Positions 7,885-16,893 of a stretch of DNA of 30,518 nt are shown here, piece by piece; position 1 is the stretch's first letter; the number at the start of each line of letters is the position of its first letter. Source of the stretch: a bacterium (GTDB lineage: Bacteria > SZUA-182 > DTGQ01); the NCBI GenBank assembly GCA_040755755.1, contig JBFLZW010000045.1, forward strand, positions 1 through 30,518. The letters run 5' to 3'. Position numbers and translations under genes: made by a program. Below the pieces are notes generated by a model. That model did not search any database, had not been told where the DNA came from, and saw only the letters and a program-made list of their open reading frames with translations.

Positions 7885-9170
7885 AAGCTCATCTCCTTAT
7901 TCACCTTCTCTCCAGAAAAGATAAACGAAAAACCGGAAAAACAGGGATAATATTTGTCAAGGACAGCAAAATCAGACACTGACCACTTCAGACCGGCCAG
8001 AAGGGCGATCATCTCCCGGCCGGATGTGCCTCCCATCGAAGCGGCTGATCTTCTCATGGCATTATAGGCATTGATCCCTGAAGTAAAGGTAGGATAGCCG
8101 ACCGAAAGGTTGCCGAATCCGGCCCGCTCAAGCAGAGCCAGAGTGCTGGCCTCGTCAAGCTCCTGAAGGTGCCAGGGCCATATTCCTGTCTGGCGAAGGT
8201 CATCGGGTGAGTCCGATGGCGAGCCGGACACCGGCCCCTGGTTTACCCGGTAGGGAAACAGGCGTGAGTTCGGGGTGCTGCCGATGAGCCTTCCTCCGCT
8301 GACCAAAACCCGATCAGCCTCCTTCAGCAGCCATTCCGGCTGGCTCAGGTGCTCGATGACCTCAAAACAGACCACTGCCTCGAAGGATGAAGCCGGACAG
8401 GGCAATTTTTCCGCCTGGCCAACCTCAAAGGTCAGCCGGTCGCAGTCTGCCCACAGCTTTCTGGCCAGTGCAATTACCTGGGGATCATTGTCCACTGCCC
8501 GCAGGTGAATCGAGGGATTGAGCACGGCCAAAAGGTATGCGCCAAGGCCAAGGCCGCACCCGATTTCCAGGACCCGTCCGTGCAGGTGCTGGCTGGCATA
8601 GGCGTATCTGGCCAGAACCTCGCAGTCGTAGGGATAACCCGCTACCAGCCCCTCGGTTGGCCTCTCGCCTGCCCGGTCACCATGAGCCAGATTCTGAATT
8701 GCCGGAGCAAAGGCTTTGAGCCTGTGCACAATTCGGGACTGAACCTGGCATACAAGGGCCCTGGACAGGTGGCGGTCATCGATCCGCGGGCTGGCAGTCC
8801 AGGCCATATCCGCCTGGGGCAGTGATACCTGGACAGGCTCCTTCGAGGTGGGATTAATGGCCGCAACCTGCGGGACAAGGGCTGCCATCAGAAGGGCCAC
8901 ATTCCCGCAAAAGTCATTCAGGGGAAAAAAGGCCTGCCTGAATGGCTTCTCCCGAATCCCGGCAAGTATCTGCCCGGTCTCAGGCGAAGAAACCTGCCCG
9001 TAAAAATTTTCAGGCAGGGCATACACTTCCCGGATGCCAAAGGATGAGAGTACATCCCTCAACGATTCTTCCTGCTTCTTCAGAATGAGAGCGGCACTTC
9101 GGCTGGTATCCAGCCTGGCCAGAAAAGGAGCAGCCAGCTCCCGGCTACAGGGAAAAGCCAGAAGTTTCAT
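7836..9170 (-). CDS. SAM-dependent methyltransferase with an extra N-terminal domain
   Basis: A 444-residue protein. The first 130 or so residues (ending near KEPVQVSLPQADMAW) form a domain I do not recognise. The middle is a class I methyltransferase: motif I VLEIGCGLGLGAYLLA at about 200-215, AVDNDP at 225-230, and CFEVIEHLSQPEWLLKEADRVL later. The C-terminal 110 residues (SGINAYNAMRRSAASM, FSFIFSGEK) are less clear but recall sugar or lipid methyltransferases of polysaccharide loci. The substrate is unknown. Its ATG overlaps the stop of the upstream radical SAM gene (ATGA), and its 3' end overlaps the transketolase gene by 49 bases. Confidence 0.82.
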   Translation of the reverse strand: MKLLAFPCSRELAAPFLARLDTSRSAALILKKQEESLRDVLSSFGIREVYALPENFYGQVSSPETGQILAGIREKPFRQAFFPLNDFCGNVALLMAALVPQVAAINPTSKEPVQVSLPQADMAWTASPRIDDRHLSRALVCQVQSRIVHRLKAFAPAIQNLAHGDRAGERPTEGLVAGYPYDCEVLARYAYASQHLHGRVLEIGCGLGLGAYLLAVLNPSIHLRAVDNDPQVIALARKLWADCDRLTFEVGQAEKLPCPASSFEAVVCFEVIEHLSQPEWLLKEADRVLVSGGRLIGSTPNSRLFPYRVNQGPVSGSPSDSPDDLRQTGIWPWHLQELDEASTLALLERAGFGNLSVGYPTFTSGINAYNAMRRSAASMGGTSGREMIALLAGLKWSVSDFAVLDKYYPCFSGFSFIFSGEKVNKEMSLWTTMKKTGWSGWQPN

Positions 9171-10984
9171 GACAGCCTTGCCCTTTCATACAGCACAGTG
9201 CGAGGTTTTACGCCGTCATCGGCTGCCCCCCTATGCACTTCAACAGCAGCATACTGCGGGAACTCCTTCAGGATCATTTTCCCCAGCCGGTCACAAGAAG
9301 CATCTGACAACATGGTCTGCCCATTGTTCCTCCCCGTGAGCCTGACGATGACTTTCTCGCTGGTATAGCTTTGGTCAAGGATGACTCCGATCCGGGGGGG
9401 CACTGCCTCCCCTGCCGGGGTCCAGTCGTTCGGCAGGGCCTGCCCATCAGCATCCAGTACCTCAAGGCGGATGCCCTCTCTCTCCAGAACATCAGGGGCA
9501 GCGTAATCCCGGACAAAGCGGCTGATCTTTTCCCGGCGTTTTCGCCTGGCCAGGTTTTCGCACCGCAGCATGGCATCCCGGATAATCGACTGAGACCGCT
9601 CATCCGGGATGCGATCCGAGTAGAAATGAGAGCTGCGCTGGTGGAACAGGGTCAGGTAGTCCTCGTCATACTGAATAAGGTTTCTTTCCCGGCAATACCG
9701 GGCAATTTCAGTTCCAGGCAGGGGGGTAAGTACGCTGACCGTAGGATTATCAGGCTCGATTTCCTCCATAAAGCTCAGGGTCTCCTGGATATCGGACTCC
9801 GTTTCCCAGGGAAAGCCGATCATGAAAAAAACCGATAAGGAAAGCCCTGCATCGCGGATGATCCTGGCTGCCCGGCGAATCGTCTCCTGAGAGCTCGACT
9901 TGTTAATGGCATCGAGGGTGCGCTGTGAACCGCTCTCCGCTCCGATGGCCACGGCCACGCAATTGGCTGCTTTCATTTTCCCGATAAGCCCCTCGGAAAC
10001 CATGTTCGGATGAATCTCGCACCACCAGCGGAATTCGGTCTTCGGCAGCCCGGCCAGGCCGCGCTCCTGCATCGCCTCACACAGGGCAATGGTATGCTCC
10101 GGCCTGGTCACGAAGCAGTCATCCTGGAAAGAGAAAAAGGAGGTGCCGTATTTTTGCCTGATATCGAGAATTTCATCAGCAATATAGCCCGGCGAGTGCC
10201 GTCTGACCTGGCGCGACCAGGTGGTCCGCGCATCACAGAAAGCACAGGCAAAGGGACAGCCTCGGGAGGAGAAGATGTTGCCAAAGTCATTCGGCGGCAT
10301 CATATGGCTGTGCAGGATACGGCTGCGGTCGGGAAAGGGGATGGTATCAAGATCCTGAATCAGCGGCCGTGCCGGATTGTGAATAACCTGCCCCTCGTGT
10401 CCGTCTTGCCGGTAGGACAGCCCGGCGATATCCTTACGAAGGATATTCCCCGCACGGCCCCCTCCTCCATCGAGCAGCATGGCCAGTTCGACCATGCTGT
10501 GTTCGCCTTCACCCCGCACCACATAATCTGCCTGAGTGCGGATCAATACATGCTCTGGATTTGCGGTCGCATGCGGCCCTCCGACCACAATGGGAACATC
10601 ATCGCCCAGGGTCTCCTTCAGAAGGCGGATAATGGTCCTGGTGATAAAGAATTTGGCTGTCCGGGACGAAATACCGACCAGATCGGGCTTACAGTCTGCA
10701 ATCGTGGACACAACCTCGCGGTAGATAGGGTGCGCATCGTTGGTTACCGCGGCGAGGTATTCTTCGAAGCGGTTCATTTCATCGTAATAGCCGCGGTTGC
10801 AGACGCCAAGGCGCTGATGCGGGTTGAAGTCGGCATTGTAGATGACTACATCCTGAAACCCTTTGGCTCGGAGCGCCGCGGCCAGGTAGTCCAGGCCAAG
10901 GGGCACGCTGCGCTGATCCTCGTTCAGGAAGCGGAAAAAAGGCGGGTCCAGCAGCACTATCCGCCTGATATTCCTTCTGTTCAT
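9167..10984 (-). CDS. B12-binding-domain radical SAM protein (first in map order)
   Basis: A 605-residue protein. Residues 1-165 form a cobalamin-binding-type Rossmann domain (VPLGLDYLAAALRAKGF, DLVGISSRTAKF, PIVVGGPHATANPEHVL, DYVVRGEGE), without the DxHxxG motif. The radical SAM cluster ligands are Cys243, Cys247 and Cys250 in SSRGCPFACAFCDA, followed by an Elp3-type barrel (FSFQDDCFV, AIGAESGSQRTLDAINK, FFMIGFPWETESDIQETL). About 140 C-terminal residues (from ERSQSIIRDAM) are unassigned. Such proteins carry out radical methylation, ring changes or C-C bond formation. AGAGGTGAG precedes the ATG. It lies 15 bases downstream of the other radical SAM gene. Confidence 0.9.
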   Translation of the reverse strand: MNRRNIRRIVLLDPPFFRFLNEDQRSVPLGLDYLAAALRAKGFQDVVIYNADFNPHQRLGVCNRGYYDEMNRFEEYLAAVTNDAHPIYREVVSTIADCKPDLVGISSRTAKFFITRTIIRLLKETLGDDVPIVVGGPHATANPEHVLIRTQADYVVRGEGEHSMVELAMLLDGGGGRAGNILRKDIAGLSYRQDGHEGQVIHNPARPLIQDLDTIPFPDRSRILHSHMMPPNDFGNIFSSRGCPFACAFCDARTTWSRQVRRHSPGYIADEILDIRQKYGTSFFSFQDDCFVTRPEHTIALCEAMQERGLAGLPKTEFRWWCEIHPNMVSEGLIGKMKAANCVAVAIGAESGSQRTLDAINKSSSQETIRRAARIIRDAGLSLSVFFMIGFPWETESDIQETLSFMEEIEPDNPTVSVLTPLPGTEIARYCRERNLIQYDEDYLTLFHQRSSHFYSDRIPDERSQSIIRDAMLRCENLARRKRREKISRFVRDYAAPDVLEREGIRLEVLDADGQALPNDWTPAGEAVPPRIGVILDQSYTSEKVIVRLTGRNNGQTMLSDASCDRLGKMILKEFPQYAAVEVHRGAADDGVKPRTVLYERARLS

Positions 10985-10999
10985 GACTCACCTCTTTGG

Positions 11000-12607
11000 T
11001 TAAAGGTTGGCAAATTCTGCCTTCAGCCTGCGGACGCGGCTCTGATAGCGGCTTTGGAGCTCCGGGATAAGACTGGCTGCATCCTGGGCAATCCGGTCAC
11101 TGTGCTTCACCTTTATCTCTTCGATGCCATCCTGATAGGTTATCCTGCCCTGCCTGATCATGGCTGCGGCCCTGTCTGCGGCGATCAGAGAGGACAACTC
11201 AGCCGGGGTAAAATTCCCGGTCTCGATATTCGGTATGGTAAACCACAGGCGATCCAGGGAAAAATCGGCTGTCAGGAAGCCGTTGTCAACGCATATATCG
11301 TAAAATTTCGTCCCCGGAAAGGGCTGGGCAAACCTGATCCCCCGGTAATCAAGATCCAGAGCATTGATCAGATCGAGCGAACACTTGATATCCTCGATCG
11401 TCTCACCGGGACTGCCCACAATCACATAGCCGAAGATCTTTTCAATTCCTGCCTGCCGCGCCCGTTTGACAACTGCCGCCACCTGCTGGTTGTGGTAGAG
11501 CCCTTTGTCCATGATCTCACCCTTGACCCTGTCCGAGCCTGTTTCGATCGGAAGATCCAGCCGGTACATGCCGCTGGCCCTGGCCAGATCGAGAAGCTCA
11601 GGGTCGATCTTCCAGAGGGCAAAGCCTGCCTCAGGCAGCCAGGGCAGGCCGATGCGGTGGTCGATCATGGCCTGAAACAGCCTTTTGGAAAACTGCGGCT
11701 CGTTAATCATATTATCGTCATAGAAGTGAAGCTCACGGATACCAAATTCATCGCGCAGGCGAAGCATATCTGAAATAAGGCGTTCTACCGGGCGGGTCCT
11801 GAACAGACGGTTGCTCACCGCTGGCAGGGAACAAAAATGACAGGCCAGGGGGCAGCCCCGTGACGAGAGAATACCCATCATAGGGTATGCCTTATGGATT
11901 CCGTGTCGATAGCCGCTGTCGTAATCACCCAGGCTGATCAGCTCAATGGCCGGGAAAGGAACCGAATCCGGATCAGCTATACTCTGCCTGGGGATCGAGA
12001 TGATGGAGCTGCCATTGCCAGCGTTGCTCCTGCATGCGTCATCATCCCGGAAGGAAAGCCCCGGCACCTGCGATAAGTCTCCGCCCCTTTTCAGGGTCCG
12101 GCAGAGCCGGACTATGGCATCCTCCCCCTCGCCTGAAATCACGAAATCCACATCCCGTGACCTGAGAAGAGTTTCCGAAGATGACGATGGGCCGATGCCG
12201 CCCGCAACGATGAGCGCATCGGGCAGATTCTTTTTCAGCAGCCTGGCAAAGTAAAGGGCAGCCGGAATCTGATGATGCCAGGTGATGGAAATACCGATCA
12301 GATCGGGCTGAAAGGCGATGGATTCCTGTACGATCCGGCTGTCGGAAAGACCCATGCGCTTTTGCTTGCCAAAATCTTCGACGGTATCCGTTTGCCTTTG
12401 GCCATCGAGGATTTTCAGGTCATACTCGGACTTGAGCGAGGCTGCCAGGTAAAGAAGCTCGAGGGGAGGATGCGGGTCCTCATGTCCGATATGCTGATGA
12501 TACACAAGCGGGGACCGAAAGAGCAGTACCTTTTCGATCTTCCTGCTGATGGTGCGGCTGCCGGTTGTGCGGCTGCGGCTACTGGTTTGGATCAGAGTAA
12601 TAGGCAT
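11000..12607 (-). CDS. B12-binding-domain radical SAM protein (second in map order)
   Basis: A 535-residue protein of the same architecture as its neighbour but clearly different in sequence. The cobalamin-type domain spans about 25-170 (PPLELLYLAASLKSEYDLKILDG, DLIGISITWHHQIPAAL, LIVAGGIGPSSS, DFVISGEGEDA). Cluster ligands are Cys252, Cys256 and Cys259 in SSRGCPLACHFCS, followed by LHFYDDNMINEP, DLPIETGSDRVKGEIMDKG and YVIVGSPGETIEDIKCSLDLI. The first 22 residues are Ser/Arg/Thr-rich and may be an over-extension, although GAGGA lies upstream of the chosen ATG. The two neighbouring radical SAM genes probably act on the same product one after the other; this is inference. Confidence 0.9.
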   Translation of the reverse strand: MPITLIQTSSRSRTTGSRTISRKIEKVLLFRSPLVYHQHIGHEDPHPPLELLYLAASLKSEYDLKILDGQRQTDTVEDFGKQKRMGLSDSRIVQESIAFQPDLIGISITWHHQIPAALYFARLLKKNLPDALIVAGGIGPSSSSETLLRSRDVDFVISGEGEDAIVRLCRTLKRGGDLSQVPGLSFRDDDACRSNAGNGSSIISIPRQSIADPDSVPFPAIELISLGDYDSGYRHGIHKAYPMMGILSSRGCPLACHFCSLPAVSNRLFRTRPVERLISDMLRLRDEFGIRELHFYDDNMINEPQFSKRLFQAMIDHRIGLPWLPEAGFALWKIDPELLDLARASGMYRLDLPIETGSDRVKGEIMDKGLYHNQQVAAVVKRARQAGIEKIFGYVIVGSPGETIEDIKCSLDLINALDLDYRGIRFAQPFPGTKFYDICVDNGFLTADFSLDRLWFTIPNIETGNFTPAELSSLIAADRAAAMIRQGRITYQDGIEEIKVKHSDRIAQDAASLIPELQSRYQSRVRRLKAEFANL

Positions 12608-12643
12608 GGTTTATTCCTCATCGAGTTTTCATTATCGCATCGG

Positions 12644-13627
12644 TCATGGCCGGGTGGCTATCACCACACACTCACGGCCAAGGCCGCGCCCGGCCAGAGC
12701 CGAATAGAATTCGGTCAGCAGCCCTCCGGCACCTGCGGCTTTCAGGTTAAGCTCAAGGGTCTTTCTCATCCCATGCACTTTGCGGCCGACAGGGTCATTC
12801 CCCACATAGTTTTCCCCCATCAGGAGAAATAACTCCATCGGGAAGGTCGCTTCCCGGTGGACAGGCAAAAATCCTGCGGCGCGGATACAACGCTCCAGGG
12901 ATTCAAAGCAAAAATAGTTGACATGATGCGGCGGAGCTAACCACCAGGGCTGATAATTCAGTGACTTGCAGAGAATCCTTTGCAGGGGATTGTAATCGTT
13001 CGGCACTATCACGCACAGCAATCCACCGGGATCGAGCAGATGGCGATGAATCAGGCCAAGCATTCCCGCAGGATCGGGAATATGCTCCAGAACCTCGTGG
13101 AGGTAAACCACATCGAATGTGCCAAGCAGCCTATGGTTGCCAGGCTGTTCAACCATACGCTCGTCCAGAAACCCTTCGATAACCGCAAGCCCCAGTTCCC
13201 GGCTGTGGGCTGCGGCCTGCGCGGAAGGCTCGATTCCCAGAGTTTCCCAGCCAAGCTTGCGGCCATGCAGCAGAAAAAAGCCGGGGCCTGAGCCCACATC
13301 CAGGATGCGGCGACTTTCGCGGTGCGGTGGAAGGAATTTTCCGAACAGGCTGTAGAGCCGGTCATAGACCAGATTCCACCAGTCGAGATCCTCCCGGTGC
13401 CGATCGAGATACAGCGGCTTTTCCACGGTGTAATATTCCCGCCGGTAGATGCGCTCAAGTTCCTCCTGCGTCGGGACCGGCAGGATGTGCCTGAATCCAC
13501 ACCTTTGGCACTCGATCACCTCATAATCATTGCAGGCATCGATCACCAACCCTCGATGATCCTGCCATTCCCTGAACAGAGGAGAATCAATTATCGGATC
13601 AGGAGAAGCGGCTGATTTTTCAGGCAT
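12644..13627 (-). CDS. Class I SAM-dependent methyltransferase
   Basis: A 327-residue protein. An N-terminal part holds paired cysteines (ACNDYEVIECQRCGFRHI, residues 31-48) like the zinc-binding head of sugar C-methyltransferases. Motif I is RRILDVGSGPGFFLL at 106-120, then LGIEPS, FDVVYLHEVLEHIPDPAGML and PGGLLCVIVPNDYNPLQ. This matches the Methyltransf_23 type common in polysaccharide clusters. The ATG lies inside the end of pseG (8-base overlap), so the two are co-translated. The substrate is unknown; a sugar from this pathway is the simplest guess. Confidence 0.85.
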   Translation of the reverse strand: MPEKSAASPDPIIDSPLFREWQDHRGLVIDACNDYEVIECQRCGFRHILPVPTQEELERIYRREYYTVEKPLYLDRHREDLDWWNLVYDRLYSLFGKFLPPHRESRRILDVGSGPGFFLLHGRKLGWETLGIEPSAQAAAHSRELGLAVIEGFLDERMVEQPGNHRLLGTFDVVYLHEVLEHIPDPAGMLGLIHRHLLDPGGLLCVIVPNDYNPLQRILCKSLNYQPWWLAPPHHVNYFCFESLERCIRAAGFLPVHREATFPMELFLLMGENYVGNDPVGRKVHGMRKTLELNLKAAGAGGLLTEFYSALAGRGLGRECVVIATRP

Positions 13628-14702
13628 ATATGCTATGCTCCCTGAGTCTGTCGGCTATTCTGCGGGCAATCCTCTCTGCTCCCCGGCCATCGATGAGGCG
13701 GCTGGTCATTGGAGGGCCGGAGGCTCCCCTGGTTAAAAATTCCCTGACCGCATCAGCCAGAGCCTGCTGACTCATCTGGCTGAATACACCCAGGCTCTTT
13801 CCAAATCCGGCTGCAACCAGGCTTGAGGCCGATTCAGCATGGTCCCCGGTCAGGCAAAGATAAATGGCCGGAACCCCCAGGGCAGCCAGCTCATAGGCCG
13901 TGATTCCGAATGAGATAATAGCCATGTCTGCCTGAGACATCAGGCCGGGCAGGTCATCTCCTGGTGATTGTACGGTAAAGCTGCGCCGTGCTCCGGCAAG
14001 CAGGATTTCCAGTGTCTCCCTCTGCTGAAATGCCGGTCCCGGCACCAGCACGGCTTCAAAATCCTCAGCTAACGTATCGAGCGCACGAGCGGCAAGCAGA
14101 GTCAGCCCGGCAGGGTCGCTTCCTCCCATAGTCACCAGCACCAGCGGCTTGCTATGGAATGGCCGGGATGGCGACAGCGGAGGATGAGCAAATTCGGGCC
14201 GCAGCACCACCCATTCCCAGCCTGCCTGAAGCTGGCCGGTAAAGCCGCGCCAGTCAAGACGCTGTACCTGGGGTACGGGCGGATAGAAGGCCAGATCTGC
14301 GGCCAGCCTGCGCTCGCCGGGATCGTCCAGGACCGCGATCAGGATTCCCTGCCTGCGCCAGATATCCACCACCTGCCGGGGCAGATCATCCCGTACATCC
14401 AGGATCAAGGCCCCGGCATCAACCGTGTCAATCGCTTCCTCAATCCACCTGCGATAATCAAACGGCTGCTGCTGATCAGGCTGCGGGGGAAGAAGCTGCT
14501 GCTTATCCGGCTGGGGGGTAAGGACCGGATACCCTTTCCTCCGGACCATCTCAAAGGTCGGTGGGCTATGGCGCATGGCAAAGGCAACGGAAAGCTGATG
14601 CACCCGGCAGAGCTCATCAGCCAGGGCCAGACAGCGGACCACATGCCCAAGGCCGATTTCCGGCGAGCCATCACAGCGAATCAGAACGGCCTTCCCGCTC
14701 AT
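13620..14702 (-). CDS. pseG: UDP-2,4-diacetamido-2,4,6-trideoxyhexose hydrolase, PseG-like
   Basis: A 360-residue protein with a GT-B-like fold. The N-terminus has the PseG signature IRCDGSPEIGLGHVVRCLALADEL, including the catalytic His20 in GLGH. Further along are LVTMGGSDPAGLTLLAARAL and the UDP-binding part MSQADMAIISFGITAYELAALGVPAIYL. PseG removes UDP from the 2,4-diacylamino sugar made by PseB, PseC and PseH, giving the substrate for PseI. Residues 63-80 hold a short duplication (PQPDKQQLLP then PQPDQQQPF) not expected in the family. RBS AAGGGG precedes the ATG. Confidence 0.9.
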   Translation of the reverse strand: MSGKAVLIRCDGSPEIGLGHVVRCLALADELCRVHQLSVAFAMRHSPPTFEMVRRKGYPVLTPQPDKQQLLPPQPDQQQPFDYRRWIEEAIDTVDAGALILDVRDDLPRQVVDIWRRQGILIAVLDDPGERRLAADLAFYPPVPQVQRLDWRGFTGQLQAGWEWVVLRPEFAHPPLSPSRPFHSKPLVLVTMGGSDPAGLTLLAARALDTLAEDFEAVLVPGPAFQQRETLEILLAGARRSFTVQSPGDDLPGLMSQADMAIISFGITAYELAALGVPAIYLCLTGDHAESASSLVAAGFGKSLGVFSQMSQQALADAVREFLTRGASGPPMTSRLIDGRGAERIARRIADRLREHSIYA

Positions 14703-14744
14703 CTCAACGCCCCCCTTTGCAGCTTCCTTTTCAACCTCTCGGTT

Positions 14745-16091
14745 TCAGCTCACCAGCCGCTTGAAGCCGGAGTGACTGATCGGCCCTTTCAGCATCTTCT
14801 GCACGTTTCTCTGGTCAATGGCCTTATAAATAATGGCAAAGGCCTCACGGCAGGCGACTGTATAGGCGTCGATATGCTCCTGCTTATGAGCATAGCTTGC
14901 CTTGAACTGGCACCAGGCCAGGTAGCCTCTCTCCAGCATGAGCTGAGTGAACAGGGTCCGAAGGGCCAGCGGGTCGTTCCCTTCGACCCCTTTGATCTCG
15001 AAATGGCCCAGTGTAGGAAGGCCGCTGACCCGGATCGGGAGGCCGGTTTCGTCAGACAGATTCCACCACAGGCTCTGCACCTGGCCGCCGATATGAATGA
15101 TATGCTTATCGACCTGCAGGTTGCGATACTTGCGAATAGTGGCCAGAGCCGCTGCCGGACCGATGCGTTCGGTCCAGTTCGTGCTGCTGATGAAGCTTCT
15201 CTGAGCTGCCTCCATGACATCTCTTCGCCCCAGGACAGCAGCCATCGGATACCCGTTGCTCATGGACTTGGCGAAAACGGCCACATCCGGCTCGACTCCG
15301 TACCGCAGATGAATGCCTCCACAGCCCATGCGAAATCCTGAAGTGATTTCATCGAAGATCAGAACAGCCCCGGCCCGCCGTGCCTGGGCCTGCACGCTTT
15401 TCAAAAAATCCACCGGAGCTTCATGACCGCGGGCAGGTTCCATGATAATGGCCGCCAGGCTCTGGCCATGTCCAGCCATCAGCCGGTCAAAGTCCTCCTG
15501 GTCCCCATAGGTGAAGCTCAGGGCAGAGCCTTTCAGCGCCCTTGGCACCCCTGCCGGTTCAAGTCCGGGCAGCAGTTGCGCATCCAGGGCCGAGCCATCC
15601 CCAAGATTGGCAGCCAGATACCAGTCATGCCAGCCGTGATAGCCGCACAAGGCCACCTTGTCCCTGCCTGTGGCCGCGCGGGCAAGGCGAATGGCAATGG
15701 CTGCCGCCTCACCGCCGGAGCGGGCATAGCGCACCATCTCGGCCCAGGGGTGAAGCCCGCAGAGCAGCTCTGCCAGCTCCACCTCTTCAGGGCAGTTGAG
15801 CGTGCATTGCGTGCCGCAATCAACAGCCCGGTGAACCGCCGCATCAACATCCGGATCAGCATACCCAAGGATGCAGGCTCCAACGCCCATGATGGAAAAA
15901 TCAGTGTATCTGCGGCCATCGAGGTCCCAGACGTGCACCCCCTGAGCTCTGGAATAATAAGCCGGCCAGTTGTCAGGGAGGAACATCTCCGGCCTTTTCG
16001 ACAGCAGTTGAGTGCCGCCGGGAATAAGTTTTTTAGCCTTTTTGTAAAGCTCCTGTCCTTTGCCCATAGAGATCAAATGAGGAGTATTCAT
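14745..16091 (-). CDS. HemL-like class III aminotransferase or aminomutase
   Basis: A 448-residue PLP enzyme resembling glutamate-1-semialdehyde 2,1-aminomutase: LIPGGTQLLSKRPEMF at 22-37, DLDGRRYTDFSIMGVG, RYARSGGEAAAIAIRLARAATG, YHGWHDWYLA at 151-160, FDEITSGFR with Asp247, and the PLP lysine Lys275 in VAVFAKSMSNGYPMAAVLG. Such HemL relatives occur in polysaccharide and antibiotic clusters, where they transaminate sugars or small keto compounds. A heme role is unlikely in this context. The ATG overlaps the stop of the nucleotidyltransferase gene (ATGA). The substrate is not known. Confidence 0.88.
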   Translation of the reverse strand: MNTPHLISMGKGQELYKKAKKLIPGGTQLLSKRPEMFLPDNWPAYYSRAQGVHVWDLDGRRYTDFSIMGVGACILGYADPDVDAAVHRAVDCGTQCTLNCPEEVELAELLCGLHPWAEMVRYARSGGEAAAIAIRLARAATGRDKVALCGYHGWHDWYLAANLGDGSALDAQLLPGLEPAGVPRALKGSALSFTYGDQEDFDRLMAGHGQSLAAIIMEPARGHEAPVDFLKSVQAQARRAGAVLIFDEITSGFRMGCGGIHLRYGVEPDVAVFAKSMSNGYPMAAVLGRRDVMEAAQRSFISSTNWTERIGPAAALATIRKYRNLQVDKHIIHIGGQVQSLWWNLSDETGLPIRVSGLPTLGHFEIKGVEGNDPLALRTLFTQLMLERGYLAWCQFKASYAHKQEHIDAYTVACREAFAIIYKAIDQRNVQKMLKGPISHSGFKRLVS

Positions 16092-16564
16092 CGTTTCTTA
16101 TGCCTCTCGTGCCTCTCAATGGTTTCCTTTTCATCCCATGATGCTCTTTCCTGGTTAACATATCTTTGAGCATCCACTCCTTCCCAGACCTCTTTTCCAA
16201 CTCCTTTTATGTCATAGAAGCTGACTTTTTGGCCTCCTTCATAAATAACCTTGCCTTCTTCCAATACTTGACTGATAAGTGAAGCATGCACTTTCCGGCG
16301 CTTTTCAACTTCCTCTTGAGTATAGACAAGTATATCTTTCGGCATGGGCAATCCACGCAAACAATGGTATGCTCTCGTTGCTCTTTTTGTGGGGGACTCA
16401 TTAGATTGAGAGACAATAACCAGGATATCAAGATCGCTATCCTCATTTGGTGTCCCCCGGGCATATGAACCAAAAAGAATTATTTTTTCAGGCTTAAGTT
16501 CTTCAACCATCCGCTGGGTAATCTCACTTAACTCAGCCTGTAAATCCTCTTTCACTTTTATCAC
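16088..16564 (-). CDS. MNT-type nucleotidyltransferase with C-terminal extension
   Basis: A 158-residue protein. The first 110 residues form a minimal nucleotidyltransferase with the active-site motif GSYARGTPNEDSDLDILV (about residues 32-49). MNT proteins usually pair with a HEPN toxin and AMPylate it. No HEPN gene is adjacent. After VIYEGG the protein continues for about 48 residues (VSFYDIKGVGKEVWEGVDAQ, RYVNQERASW), resembling a separate small-protein segment fused in frame. The start is a GTG at 16564 with GGAG upstream. It overlaps the aminotransferase gene by ATGA and lies just downstream of the MITE-like element, so it may have arrived as a mobile passenger. Confidence 0.8.
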   Translation of the reverse strand: MIKVKEDLQAELSEITQRMVEELKPEKIILFGSYARGTPNEDSDLDILVIVSQSNESPTKRATRAYHCLRGLPMPKDILVYTQEEVEKRRKVHASLISQVLEEGKVIYEGGQKVSFYDIKGVGKEVWEGVDAQRYVNQERASWDEKETIERHERHKKR

Positions 16565-16617
16565 CCCCTATCTCCAGGTAAAACCTTTATCCAGTAAAAC
16601 GGACATCTCACTTAAAG

Positions 16618-16893
16618 GGAATGGCACTTACATAAGAATTAGTAATTCTCCCGCAGAGACGCTGAGACGCAGAGGATATCATTGAAAAGTAAAAGTAAAA
16701 CAAGTTCCTCCTTGTGCCTTTTTACTTTTTGCTTGCTTCCAGGCCGTTGACACATCGATATATCCCGACTTTCATCAGGACCTTGCCGGATTGGTTGTTC
16801 TCTGCGTCTCTGCGTCTCTGCGGGAGATCTTTTTTCCCTGTGTGCTTTGTGTCCTCTCTATATTATAAGCTTGGCTTATGTAAGTGCCATTCC
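16618..16893. mobile_element. MITE-like element, 276 bp, inserted inside the sugar operon
   Basis: The ends are perfect 19-bp inverted repeats, GGAATGGCACTTACATAAG at 16618-16636 and its complement at 16875-16893. They are flanked by direct copies of ACTTAAAG at 16610-16617 and 16894-16901 (8 bp, or up to 10 depending on the boundary), a clear target-site duplication. Inside is a second inverted repeat of 27 bp with one mismatch (16648-16674 with 16800-16826, GCAGAGACGC type). There is no transposase, so it is non-autonomous. It occupies the 380-bp gap between the pseF-like gene and the nucleotidyltransferase gene, where nothing else is coded. Confidence 0.85.

Noticed and set aside
14745-16091. 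The HemL-like gene as a heme biosynthesis gene.
   Set aside because: It is co-translated with sugar genes and no other heme gene is present; HemL relatives are common in sugar loci.
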